A DNA stretch of 21,174 bases, from contig JBDTNK010000036.1 of assembly GCA_039933775.1 (NCBI GenBank), forward strand, positions 1-21,174, written 5' to 3'. This stretch comes from JBDTNK01 sp039933775 (GTDB lineage: Bacteria; Chloroflexota; Limnocylindria; QHBO01). The notes beneath the pieces were generated by a model that worked only from the letters and a program-made list of their open reading frames with translations, had not been told where the DNA came from and did not search any database. Positions 14,232-20,549 of this stretch are shown piece after piece. Numbering within the stretch: the first letter of the stretch is position 1; each line of letters opens with the position of its first letter. The position numbers and the translations under genes were made by a program.

Positions 14232-14912
14232 ATGACCACCGCACGCGACGCCGGACGTCGGCTCGTTGACCTGTCGCACCCGATCGAAGCCGGGATGACG
14301 ACTTACCCCGGTCTGCCCGCACCGGTCATCACGCCGGTGCTGAGCCGCGAGGCCAGCCGCGATCGTTACGCGCCGGGCACCGAGTTCGCGATCGACCGCA
14401 TCGACCTGTGCGGCAATACCGGGACGTACGTGGACAGCCCGTTCCATCGCTACGCAGACGGCACAGACCTCGCCGGGCTGCCGCTCGAACGGCTCGCCGA
14501 CCTGCCCGGCATCCGGATCGACCTGACCGGTGCGCATGCACCGGCGATCCAGCGCGATGCACTCGTGCCGCACGAGCTGGCCGGGCACGCGGTGCTGCTG
14601 CACACCGGCTGGGATCGCCACTGGCGGACCGATGCCTACGGCTCGCCCGATCACCCCTTCCTCGCCGCCGATGCCGTCGACTACCTGGTGCAGGCCGGGG
14701 CCGCGCTCGTCGGCATCGACAGCGTGAATATCGACGGTACCGCGGACGGGGAACGGCCCGCGCATTCGGGCCTCCTGGCGGCGGGCATCCCGGTCTGCGA
14801 GCACCTCACCAATCTTGGCGCGCTGCCGTCGACCGGCTTCCGCTTCAGCGCCGTGCCCGCACCGATTCGAGGCTTCGGCACCTTCCCGGTCCGCGCCTGG
14901 GCCAAGCTCTGA
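14232..14912 (+). CDS. Cyclase-family protein (kynurenine formamidase-like)
   Basis: This 226-residue protein belongs to the KynB/cyclase family of metal-dependent amidohydrolases. It has the N-terminal signature RRLVDLSHPIEAGMTTYPG (9-27). The metal-motif region reads GNTGTYVDSPFHRYADGTDLAGLPLE (61-86), followed by HAVLLHTGWDRHW, VGIDSVNIDG and the C-terminal SGFRFSAVPAPI-like strand (GFRFSAVPAPI). The classical HxGTHxDxPxH metal motif is altered: the first His is Asn62 and the second is Tyr66, while Asp68 and His72 remain. It may be a subfamily with different metal use. Formamidase activity should therefore not be assumed. Start from SD spacing; frame open far upstream only as antisense of the ligase. 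Confidence 0.85.
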   Translation: MTTARDAGRRLVDLSHPIEAGMTTYPGLPAPVITPVLSREASRDRYAPGTEFAIDRIDLCGNTGTYVDSPFHRYADGTDLAGLPLERLADLPGIRIDLTGAHAPAIQRDALVPHELAGHAVLLHTGWDRHWRTDAYGSPDHPFLAADAVDYLVQAGAALVGIDSVNIDGTADGERPAHSGLLAAGIPVCEHLTNLGALPSTGFRFSAVPAPIRGFGTFPVRAWAKL

Positions 14913-14940
14913 CCAATGCGCGGGGGCAGTCGGCCGGCAT

Positions 14941-15176
14941 CGATCGCCCGATGACCAAACAGCGCTCGTGAGCGAGCTCACCGGACCTTCTACCGCGGGG
15001 TGACACGTCTGGCAACTGAGCACCCCGAACTGGCAGGCCTCAGACCGCTCGCCCGCCATTTCGGTCACCGCGTGATTGCCATCGGCTCTCCGCGCTTCCC
15101 GCGCTCGAAGCGAGGGTGGGAAGGTGCGCCACGCGGTCAGGGGCGGCTGGCGCCCGGACACTCCCTGGCGCTACCT
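14941..15176 (+). repeat. Dispersed intergenic repeat, copy B (about 236 bp)
   Basis: This is homologous to 2321-2562 and in the same orientation. It begins 28 nt after the cyclase stop and ends about 38 nt before the sulfite-oxidase-like gene. Landmarks are ATGACCAAACAGCGCTCG (14951-14968), GCGGGGTGACACGT (about 14996-15009), TTTCGGTCACCGCGTGAT (15059-15076), the identical 20-mer CGCTTC...GAAGCG at 15093-15112, and GCGCCACGCGGTC (15126-15138). The terminal inverted repeat of copy A is decayed here. The 14913-15213 gap holds this repeat and nothing else I can identify. Confidence 0.75.
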
Positions 15177-15213
15177 GATTGACGATGAACGACGACCGGT
15201 ACACGCTTCGCAC

Positions 15214-15825
15214 ATGACGTTCCCGTGGTCGAAGAAGCCGTCGCCGGAGATCGCGCACCGTATTCCGCCGGGTCAGGTGCTGACCGAGAAGTTCCCGATC
15301 CTCCATTTCGGGAAGGTGCCGGACTACGGCGGCCTGTCGGGCTGGGACTTCAAGGTGTGGGGCGAGGTCGACGAGCCGTTCAGCCTGCGCTGGGCGGAGT
15401 TCCGGGCGCTGCCGGCAACTGAGGTCACCCAGGACATCCATTGCGTGACGCGCTGGTCCAAGCTCGACACCGCGTGGGAGGGGGTCTCGTTCCGCCACAT
15501 GGCGGAGGTCGCCGCCGTGCGCCCTGCAGCGCGCTTCGTGATCTTCCACGCGGAGAGCGGGTTCAGCTCGAACGTGCCGCTCGAGGTCGCGATGAGCGAT
15601 GCATGCCTCCTGGCGTGGAGCTACGACGGCAAGCCACTCGAGGCGGAGCACGGCTTCCCGCTGCGCGCGATCGTGCCCGGCAAATACTTCTGGAAGAGCG
15701 CGAAGTGGCTGCGCGGCATCGAGTTCAGCGCGGGGGATCAGCCGGGCTTCTGGGAGCGAAACGGCTACAACAACAGCGCCGATCCGTGGAAGGAAGAGCG
15801 CTACGCGCGCGACACCGCCTGGTAG
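15214..15825 (+). CDS. Sulfite oxidase-like molybdopterin oxidoreductase
   Basis: This 203-residue protein matches the oxidoreductase molybdopterin-binding domain of the sulfite oxidase family. Key parts are the conserved Cys77 in TQDIHCVTRWSKLDTAWEGV, expected to ligate the Mo atom, and the segments DFKVWGEVDEPFSLRWAEFRALP and VPLEVAMSDACLLAWSYDGKPLEAEHGFPLRAIVPGKYFWKSAKWLRGIEF, the latter forming the family's C-terminal core. It lacks a Tat or other signal peptide and the dimerisation domain, so it looks like the short cytosolic YuiH-type form. Its substrate and electron acceptor are unknown. The frame is open to 15076, but that extension would translate repeat copy B, so ATG 15214 is preferred. 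A weak TACACG box (15200-15205) lies 8 nt upstream. Confidence 0.9.
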   Translation: MTFPWSKKPSPEIAHRIPPGQVLTEKFPILHFGKVPDYGGLSGWDFKVWGEVDEPFSLRWAEFRALPATEVTQDIHCVTRWSKLDTAWEGVSFRHMAEVAAVRPAARFVIFHAESGFSSNVPLEVAMSDACLLAWSYDGKPLEAEHGFPLRAIVPGKYFWKSAKWLRGIEFSAGDQPGFWERNGYNNSADPWKEERYARDTAW

Positions 15826-15850
15826 CGGCACATCTGCCTGATGGCCCGAT

Positions 15851-15870
15851 GCGGCCTGAGGCCGCTCAGG
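15851..15870. terminator. Inverted repeats between convergent genes, possible bidirectional terminator
   Basis: GCGGCCT-G-AGGCCGC (15851-15865) and the alternative CCTGAG-GCCG-CTCAGG (15855-15870) are both perfect hairpins. They sit between the molybdoenzyme stop (15825) and the KGG stop (15866-15868). No U-tract is present, so intrinsic termination is uncertain. Confidence 0.35.
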
Positions 15871-16099
15871 AAGCGCTCTCGTCCATGCGCTTGGCGCGAT
15901 CGATGAGCTCGGCCACCTTCCGGCCCCCTTTGCGCCCGATCGCCTGGAAATGCTCGTGCGAGTACCGCTCGCTGACGGCCTTGCCGCCCTTCTGGCCGAT
16001 CTCCTGGTAGAACTCGGGCCCATATCGAGCCCGAGTCGTCTTGCCGCCTTTGCGTCCCGCCTCGCGGACGCTCATGTTGCCGTCGTCGTTATCCGCCAT
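15866..16099 (-). CDS. KGG-repeat stress-induced protein (GsiB/YciG-like)
   Basis: This 77-residue hydrophilic protein is built from three imperfect repeats: AGRKGGKTTRARYGPEFYQE, IGQKGGKAVSERYSHEHFQA and IGRKGGRKVAELIDRAK. Each begins with G(R/Q)KGG, the signature of the KGG/'stress-induced bacterial acidophilic repeat' family. Those proteins are disordered and linked to desiccation, heat or starvation tolerance; their mechanism is not settled. ATG 16099 is used, with AGGAG about 11 nt upstream; an internal Met (MSVREAG, residue 9) could also serve. It converges on the molybdoenzyme gene. Confidence 0.85.
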   Translation of the reverse strand: MADNDDGNMSVREAGRKGGKTTRARYGPEFYQEIGQKGGKAVSERYSHEHFQAIGRKGGRKVAELIDRAKRMDESAS

Positions 16100-16219
16100 C
16101 GAGCGTCGTCTCCTGGCTCGCCGTAGGGCCTTCCGCTGACCGGACGGTCACGACGGGCTCGGACCGCCTGCCGCTTCCCGGCACAGGGAGCAAGTCACGT
16201 GCCGCTGCCATCGGGTGGC

Positions 16220-16225
16220 TAGAAT
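16220..16225 (+). promoter_or_regulatory. Putative -10 box (TAGAAT) for the small membrane protein gene
   Basis: TAGAAT lies 8 nt before ATG 16234, the same arrangement as at 2815 and 1162. There is no SD. Confidence 0.5.
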
Positions 16226-16233
16226 GGCGCGCC

Positions 16234-16545
16234 ATGCATCCATTCCTGCGCAACGCGGTGATCGGCGTCGTCGGGCTGATCATCGCCGGCGCGCTGGCCG
16301 CGCTCGCGCTCATCACCCGCGACCCGCAGCAGTCGGTGCTGAGCCTGCTCGGCGCCGGGATCCTGGCCTCGCTGGTCGGGGTCTTTCTCTTCATCCAGGG
16401 CTGGGTCTGGTCCGTGCGCGCATGGCGAACGCGGCAGAACGGGCAGTCGGTTGCCTTCGCGCTGGCCGGCGGGCTGATGGTCCTCGTCGCCGGCGGCGCG
16501 CTGGCGGGGACGCTCATCCTGGTCCTGCTCTTCTTCGTGAGCTGA
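16234..16545 (+). CDS. Small three-helix membrane protein of unknown function
   Basis: This 103-residue protein has three hydrophobic helices (about 8-28, 37-58 and 74-101), joined by short loops with basic residues (WRTRQNGQ at about 65-72). There are no cysteines, charged membrane residues or known motifs. By length and pattern it is a generic membrane protein; I do not recognise a family. It stands alone, with its own -10 box, 49 bp before tRNA-Glu on the same strand. Confidence 0.65.
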   Translation: MHPFLRNAVIGVVGLIIAGALAALALITRDPQQSVLSLLGAGILASLVGVFLFIQGWVWSVRAWRTRQNGQSVAFALAGGLMVLVAGGALAGTLILVLLFFVS

Positions 16546-16550
16546 CGCGC

Positions 16551-16556
16551 TACGAT
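16551..16556 (+). promoter_or_regulatory. Putative -10 box (TACGAT) for tRNA-Glu
   Basis: TACGAT lies 38 nt before the mature 5' end of the tRNA. The leader between them contains an 11-bp sequence, GCGCCGCGACC, twice in tandem (16558-16579). Confidence 0.4.
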
Positions 16557-16594
16557 TGCGCCGCGACCGCGCCGCGACCGCGCTGCTGCATCGG

Positions 16595-16671
16595 GCCCCC
16601 ATCGTCTAGAGGCCTAGGACGCCACCCTTTCAAGGTGGAGATCACCGGTTCGAATCCGGTTGGGGGCACCA
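16595..16671 (+). tRNA. tRNA-Glu (UUC anticodon), CCA encoded
   Basis: The cloverleaf folds fully. The acceptor stem is GCCCCCA (16595-16601) with TGGGGGC (16661-16667), discriminator A16668 and encoded CCA 16669-16671. The D arm is GTC...GAC. The anticodon stem CCACC (16622-16626) pairs with GGTGG (16634-16638) around loop CTTTCAA, giving anticodon TTC at 16629-16631, which reads GAA/GAG. The T arm is ACCGG-TTCGAAT-CCGGT. Confidence 0.97.
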
Positions 16672-16677
16672 CACCGA

Positions 16678-16857
16678 TCAGATGTGGTTGATCTGGACCC
16701 GGTCCCCGCAGTTGGGGCAGTAGAGCAGGAGCAGCTTGGGGTCCTCGGGCACCGGGCGCCACGAGTAGACGTACTCCTCGGTGAGCTGCTCGCCGCAGTG
16801 GGGACACTCGTAGCCCAGGTCCAGCCACTGGTCGCGCGGAACGTTCTGGCGCCCCAT
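16678..16857 (-). CDS. Small zinc-ribbon protein
   Basis: This 59-residue protein has two CPxCG knuckles, CPHCG (about residues 18-22) and CPNCG near the C-terminus. They are about 30 residues apart and should bind one zinc ion. The middle (EEYVYSWRPVPEDPKLLLLY) is hydrophobic and likely forms the ribbon strands. The function is unknown; such proteins often bind nucleic acid or a protein partner. ATG 16857 lies 2 nt after the stop of the preceding gene, so the pair is co-translated. Longer starts to 17028 would overlap that gene and are rejected. The gene ends 6 bp from the tRNA on the opposite strand. Confidence 0.7.
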   Translation of the reverse strand: MGRQNVPRDQWLDLGYECPHCGEQLTEEYVYSWRPVPEDPKLLLLYCPNCGDRVQINHI

Positions 16858-16859
16858 CG

Positions 16860-17312
16860 TCAGGCTCGCCGATTCACCGGGGGCGGCGGCGCCCAGCCCG
16901 GCTTGCCGACGGGCGAAGTCGGCGACGGCTCGGCAGATGCATCGGTCCCTGCCAGCGCGGCCTGCGTCTCGTCGCGCTTCGTGGACCTGGCAAGCAGCGG
17001 ATAGCGCATCGTCTCGTAGCCGCGCCACAGGCCGACATCGCCGTCACGGATCATGACCGCGGTCTTGGCATAGCGGCCGGTCACGTCGCTGACGGATCGA
17101 TCGAGCACCTCGAGATCGCGCCCGGTGATCTGCTTGAGGGCCGCGGGCAGGGTCTCGACCAGGTAGCGAGGATTGGCGTCCTCGGCCAGCGCCAGCTCGA
17201 GCGCCGCCACGACCTGCTCATCGGGCAGATCGCGTGGCAGCGGGCGGCTGATGTAGGCCATTCGCGGGTCGCGGCTGGGCCCGGTGAAGGTGCGGACGAG
17301 GCTTTTGAACAT
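16860..17312 (-). CDS. Protein of unknown function, co-transcribed with zinc-ribbon gene
   Basis: This 150-residue protein starts MFKSLVRTFTGPSRDPRMAYISRPLPRDLPDEQVVAALELALAEDANPRYLVETLP. It has a mixed helical body (about 30-75), a segment ITGRDLEVLDRSVSDVTGRYAKTAVMIRDGDVGLWRGYETMRYP, and a disordered Pro/Ala-rich tail (about 115-150). I see no signal peptide, cysteine or catalytic motif and do not recognise the family. ATG 17312 is supported by the reverse-strand TACAAT box 10 nt upstream. Confidence 0.65.
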   Translation of the reverse strand: MFKSLVRTFTGPSRDPRMAYISRPLPRDLPDEQVVAALELALAEDANPRYLVETLPAALKQITGRDLEVLDRSVSDVTGRYAKTAVMIRDGDVGLWRGYETMRYPLLARSTKRDETQAALAGTDASAEPSPTSPVGKPGWAPPPPVNRRA

Positions 17313-17322
17313 GCGCCGTGCG

Positions 17323-17328
17323 ATTGTA
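17323..17328 (-). promoter_or_regulatory. Putative -10 box (TACAAT, reverse strand)
   Basis: Minus-strand TACAAT ends 10 nt before ATG 17312, predicting a very short leader for the 150-aa/zinc-ribbon gene pair. Confidence 0.5.
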
Positions 17329-17397
17329 CCGTGCTGCGCGGGGCTGCTTCCGGCCGGCCCGAAATGGCGCGGAGACGGGCGGAACTGACTGCCTTGC

Positions 17398-17403
17398 TAT
17401 ACT
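17398..17403 (+). promoter_or_regulatory. Putative -10 box (TATACT) for the galU-kinase operon
   Basis: TATACT is close to consensus. It predicts a 5' leader of about 90 nt before the GTG at 17502, making this one of the few leadered transcripts in the window. No convincing -35 box is seen. Confidence 0.5.
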
Positions 17404-17501
17404 CGACGCCCGCTCGATCTTCTCCGGCATGGCATCGCGCCTGGCTGTTCTGCCGCATGCCGACGCCGTGACGACCCCGCAACAGGAGACACCCGATCAC
17501 C

Positions 17502-18374
17502 GTGCGCGTTCGCAAAGCCGTCCTGCCCGCAGCGGGCTTCGGCACCCGATTCCTGCCGGCCACGAAGGCGATCCCCAAGGAGATGCTGCCGCTGATCGAT
17601 CGGCCGATCATCCAGTACGCGGTCGAGGAAGCGGTTGCGTCGGGGATCGAGCAGATCATCATCGTCATCGCCAGCGGGCGCAGCGCGATCGAGGACCACT
17701 TCGACGCGAACCCCACGCTCGAGCGCTGGCTCGAGGATCGCGGCGACATCGAGATGCTGCGCCAGATCCGCCGCATCACCGAGACCGGCACCATCGCGTT
17801 CGTGCACCAGAAGGAGCAGCTCGGCCTGGGCCACGCGGTGCTGATGGCCAAGGATCTGGTGGGCGACGAGCCGTTCGCGGTCCTGCTCTCCGACGACGTG
17901 ATGCTCAACCCGGGCGGAACGCCGATCACGAAGCAGCTGATCGACACGCACGCGGCGCATCGCGGCTCCGCGATCGCGGTGCAGCGCGTGGCGCCGGCCG
18001 ACGTGAGCCGCTACGGGATCGTGAAGCCGGTTCGCGAGGAGGGCCGCCTGGTCGAGATCCAGGGCCTGGTCGAGAAGCCGAGCCGCGACGACGCACCGTC
18101 GGATCTCGCGGTCCTGGGCCGCTACGTCCTGACGCCGAAGATCTTCGACATGCTCGAGCAGACGCCGCGCGGCGCCGGCGGCGAGATCCAGCTGACCGAT
18201 GCCATCGTCGCGCTGATGGGCGAGCAGCCGGTCTTCGGCTACCAGTTCGAGGGCGTGCGCCACGATGCAGGCACGCGCATCGGCTGGCTGAAGGCCAACC
18301 TCGCGCTGGCGCTCGAGGGCGATGAGGCCGATGAGGTCCGCTCCTACGTGCGTGGCCTCGACCTGCGAGACTGA
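17502..18374 (+). CDS. galU: UTP--glucose-1-phosphate uridylyltransferase
   Basis: This 290-residue cytosolic enzyme makes UDP-glucose from UTP and glucose-1-phosphate for polysaccharide and glycolipid synthesis. The nucleotide-binding signature AAGFGTRFLPATKAIPKEMLPLIDRP (10-35) is intact. Downstream come EQLGLGHAVLMAK, FAVLLSDDVM (metal-binding acidic pair), VSRYGIVKP, GLVEKPSRDDAPSDLAVLGRYVLTP, GEIQLTDAI and VRHDAGTRIGWLKANL, all in family order. Length is normal for GalU/GtaB. The start is GTG, as the conserved N-terminus begins right there; AGGAG lies 13 nt upstream, a rather long spacing. It is followed after 48 bp by the PASTA kinase, probably in one transcript. The UDP-glucose product could feed the surface-glycan machinery suggested by the gene at 5350. 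Confidence 0.95.
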   Translation: MRVRKAVLPAAGFGTRFLPATKAIPKEMLPLIDRPIIQYAVEEAVASGIEQIIIVIASGRSAIEDHFDANPTLERWLEDRGDIEMLRQIRRITETGTIAFVHQKEQLGLGHAVLMAKDLVGDEPFAVLLSDDVMLNPGGTPITKQLIDTHAAHRGSAIAVQRVAPADVSRYGIVKPVREEGRLVEIQGLVEKPSRDDAPSDLAVLGRYVLTPKIFDMLEQTPRGAGGEIQLTDAIVALMGEQPVFGYQFEGVRHDAGTRIGWLKANLALALEGDEADEVRSYVRGLDLRD

Positions 18375-18410
18375 CGCCCGGACGCCCGACGCGCGACTCA
18401 ATCCGACGCC

Positions 18411-18415
18411 AGGAG
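18411..18415 (+). promoter_or_regulatory. Shine-Dalgarno AGGAG for the PASTA kinase
   Basis: AGGAG lies 7 nt before the GTG at 18423 and supports that non-ATG start over later Met codons. Confidence 0.65.
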
Positions 18416-18422
18416 AACCGAC

Positions 18423-20045
18423 GTGGAAGAGATGCTTGGCACGCTGATCGGCGGCCGCTACCGCATCATCGCGCCCGTCGGCGAGGGTGGCATGGCCACG
18501 ATCTGGCGCGCCGTGGACGAGCAGCTCGACCGCGAGGTGGCGCTGAAGATCCTGCGGCCGCAGTTCGGCTCGGATCTTGGCTTTGCGGCCCGCTTCAAGG
18601 CGGAGGCACGCAGCGCAGCGGCGCTCAACCACCCCAACATCGTCCCTGTCTACGACTACGGCACCGAGGGCGACACCCAGTTCATCGTCATGCAGCTGGT
18701 CGACGGCTCCGACCTCGCGACGCACCTGCGTGACTCGGGGCCGATGTCGGCAACCGATGCGGCGAGGCTGGCCCGCGAGATCGCCTCGGCGCTGGCCATG
18801 GCCCACCGGCGCGGGATCGTGCACCGGGACGTGAAGCCGGGCAACATCCTGATCACCGACGCCGGCGAGGTGAAGGTCGCGGACTTCGGCATCGCGCGCG
18901 CCATGAGCGAGGCGAGCATGACCGTCACCGGCACCACGCTGGGATCGGTCCACTACTTCAGCCCCGAGCAGGCGCGCGGCGACGAGGTCACCGGCGCCTC
19001 GGACGTCTACTCGCTCGGCATCGTGCTGTACGAGATGCTCACCGGCCGGCGCCCGTTCGAGGGGGACTCGGCGGCGGGCGTGGCGCTCAAGCGGCTGACC
19101 GACGACCCGGTTCCGCCTTCTGCCTGGCGCGCCGTTCCACCCGGCCTGGAGGCGATCGTGATGCGCTCGCTGCAGCGCGATCCCGCCGACCGCTATCCGG
19201 ATGCGACCGCGCTGGCCGAGGCGCTTCGCGCCTGGCAGGTTGACCCGAACGCGCTGCCCGCCGCGGCCGCTGCAGCCGCCGCGATGCCGGTCGGGGAGCC
19301 GACGATGTACGTGCCGCCGCGCGTCGCCGACGATCGGACGCCGGCGCGTGCCGCCGCGCCGCGCTATGCGCCCGAGCCGCGATACGAAGCCGAGCCGGAG
19401 GGGCGCGGAACGCCGTGGTGGACGTGGCTCCTGCTCGTCCTGGGCATCGTGCTGCTGGGCGCCATGGGCTTCCTGGGCGCGCAGCTCATCGGCAGCCTGG
19501 GGCCTGGGACCTCCGGCTCGCCGAGCCCGACCGCACTGGAGCAGGTCACCATCCCCGACTGGGTCGGCGACCCGATCGTCGCGGTCCGCGAGGAGGCGGA
19601 TCGGCTGGGCCTCGTCCTCGACGAACAGACCGAGGCTAGCGGCGACGTCGACGATGGTGACGTGATCAGCACCGATCCTGTCGCCGGGCAGGCCGTCGAG
19701 CGCGGCGACTCGGTGACCGTCCTGGTCAGCGGCGGGGCCGAGCAGGTCCGCGTGCCGGGCATGATCGGCCAGACGCGCGACGAGGCGCGCCAGACGCTCG
19801 AGCGCGAGAGGCTGGCGCTCGGCAACGTGAGCGAGGAGCCGAGCGGCGCGACGGCGGGCACGGTCATCCGCACGACCCCGACCGCCGGCACCGATGTCGA
19901 CGCCGGCAGCGCCGTGGAGCTCGTCCTGTCCCTGGGACCGACGCCCTCCCCGACCCCGTCGCCGACCCCCGAGCCCACGCCGACACCGACCCCCGAGCCC
20001 ACGCCGCCGCCCGTCGAGACCCCGGCGCCCACCGCGACGCCCTGA
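18423..20045 (+). CDS. Ser/Thr protein kinase with two PASTA domains (PknB/PrkC-like)
   Basis: This 540-residue single-pass membrane kinase starts at GTG. The cytosolic kinase domain (about 13-272) has the glycine loop VGEGGMATI (19-27), Lys42 in VALKIL, HRDVKPGN (134-141), DFG (154-156), the SPEQARG activation-segment end and DVYSLGIVLYEMLTG. All catalytic residues are present. An Ala/Pro-rich juxtamembrane linker leads to one TM helix (about 334-356). Outside are two PASTA domains (about 375-437 and 442-504), which in PknB/PrkC bind muropeptides or lipid II, then a 35-residue Pro/Thr tail likely spanning the wall. The usual PP2C phosphatase partner is absent here. It probably couples cell-wall state to growth; the nearby galU is consistent with that. 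Confidence 0.95.
   Translation: MEEMLGTLIGGRYRIIAPVGEGGMATIWRAVDEQLDREVALKILRPQFGSDLGFAARFKAEARSAAALNHPNIVPVYDYGTEGDTQFIVMQLVDGSDLATHLRDSGPMSATDAARLAREIASALAMAHRRGIVHRDVKPGNILITDAGEVKVADFGIARAMSEASMTVTGTTLGSVHYFSPEQARGDEVTGASDVYSLGIVLYEMLTGRRPFEGDSAAGVALKRLTDDPVPPSAWRAVPPGLEAIVMRSLQRDPADRYPDATALAEALRAWQVDPNALPAAAAAAAAMPVGEPTMYVPPRVADDRTPARAAAPRYAPEPRYEAEPEGRGTPWWTWLLLVLGIVLLGAMGFLGAQLIGSLGPGTSGSPSPTALEQVTIPDWVGDPIVAVREEADRLGLVLDEQTEASGDVDDGDVISTDPVAGQAVERGDSVTVLVSGGAEQVRVPGMIGQTRDEARQTLERERLALGNVSEEPSGATAGTVIRTTPTAGTDVDAGSAVELVLSLGPTPSPTPSPTPEPTPTPTPEPTPPPVETPAPTATP
19937..20045 (+). repeat. In-frame Pro/Thr-rich low-complexity repeat
   Basis: This codes the TPSPTP/TPEPTPTP tail of the kinase. 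A CCCGAGCCCACGCCG-type block occurs twice in tandem, and length could vary by slippage. Similar TPTP linkers occur in the lipoprotein at 436. Confidence 0.7.
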
Positions 20046-20078
20046 GGCACGTTTCCCGCGTCACGCTCAGCCCGGTGC

Positions 20079-20084
20079 TAGCAT
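20079..20084 (+). promoter_or_regulatory. Putative -10 box (TAGCAT) for thioredoxin
   Basis: TAGCAT lies 50 nt before ATG 20135 and 33 bp after the kinase stop, with GGAGG at 20114-20118 in the predicted leader. Confidence 0.4.
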
Positions 20085-20134
20085 CGATGGCGTCACGAAC
20101 TTCACCATGCCCGGGAGGCAACCGAAACGACCCG

Positions 20135-20470
20135 ATGAACGCCCCGATCACGATCGATGAGTCGACGTTCGAGGAGCAGATCCTGAGCTCCGAGAAGCCG
20201 GTCCTCGTCGACTTCTGGGCTCCCTGGTGCGGCCCCTGCCGCCTCGTCTCGCCCGTCGTCGAGAGCTTCGGCGCGACGCACGGCGACAAGATGGCCGTCG
20301 CCAAGGTCAACACCGACGAGAACCAGGCGCTCGCCATGCGCTACAGCATCTTCAGCATCCCGACGCTGATCGTGTTCGAGAACGGCCGCGAAGCGGCACG
20401 CCTCGTCGGCTACATGCCGCAGGATGCGATGGAGGAGCGCCTGGCGCCCTTCCTCTCCGCGAAGCCATAG
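20135..20470 (+). CDS. trxA: Thioredoxin
   Basis: This 111-residue cytosolic disulfide reductase is of normal thioredoxin length. The active site WAPWCGPC (about residues 28-35) is canonical. It is followed by KVNTDENQALAMRYSIFSIPTLIVF with the cis-Pro of IPT, and by GYMPQDAMEERLAPFL. It would pass electrons from thioredoxin reductase to substrates such as peroxiredoxins or methionine sulfoxide reductase. ATG 20135 is chosen because MNAPITIDESTFEEQ aligns with the family N-terminus; an in-frame ATG at 20075 would add 20 unrelated residues that overlap the promoter. Confidence 0.96.
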   Translation: MNAPITIDESTFEEQILSSEKPVLVDFWAPWCGPCRLVSPVVESFGATHGDKMAVAKVNTDENQALAMRYSIFSIPTLIVFENGREAARLVGYMPQDAMEERLAPFLSAKP

Positions 20471-20515
20471 GCGCCGGGCGCGGCGATGGCCGCACGCATC
20501 AGATTGTGAAGCGTC

Positions 20516-20521
20516 TACACT
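20516..20521 (+). promoter_or_regulatory. Putative -10 box (TACACT) for the two-CW gene
   Basis: TACACT lies 28 nt before ATG 20550, with GGAGGG (20531-20536) in the predicted leader as ribosome-binding site. Confidence 0.45.
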
Positions 20522-20549
20522 CGCGGCCGAGGAGGGTCGCCGTAGCCGC

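Noticed and set aside
15076..15213. N-terminal extension of the sulfite-oxidase-like protein
   Set aside because: It would translate repeat copy B. The ATG at 15214 gives the normal family length.
17457..17471. Four-codon upstream ORF (ATG...TGA) in the galU leader
   Set aside because: It has no ribosome-binding site and is short enough to occur by chance.
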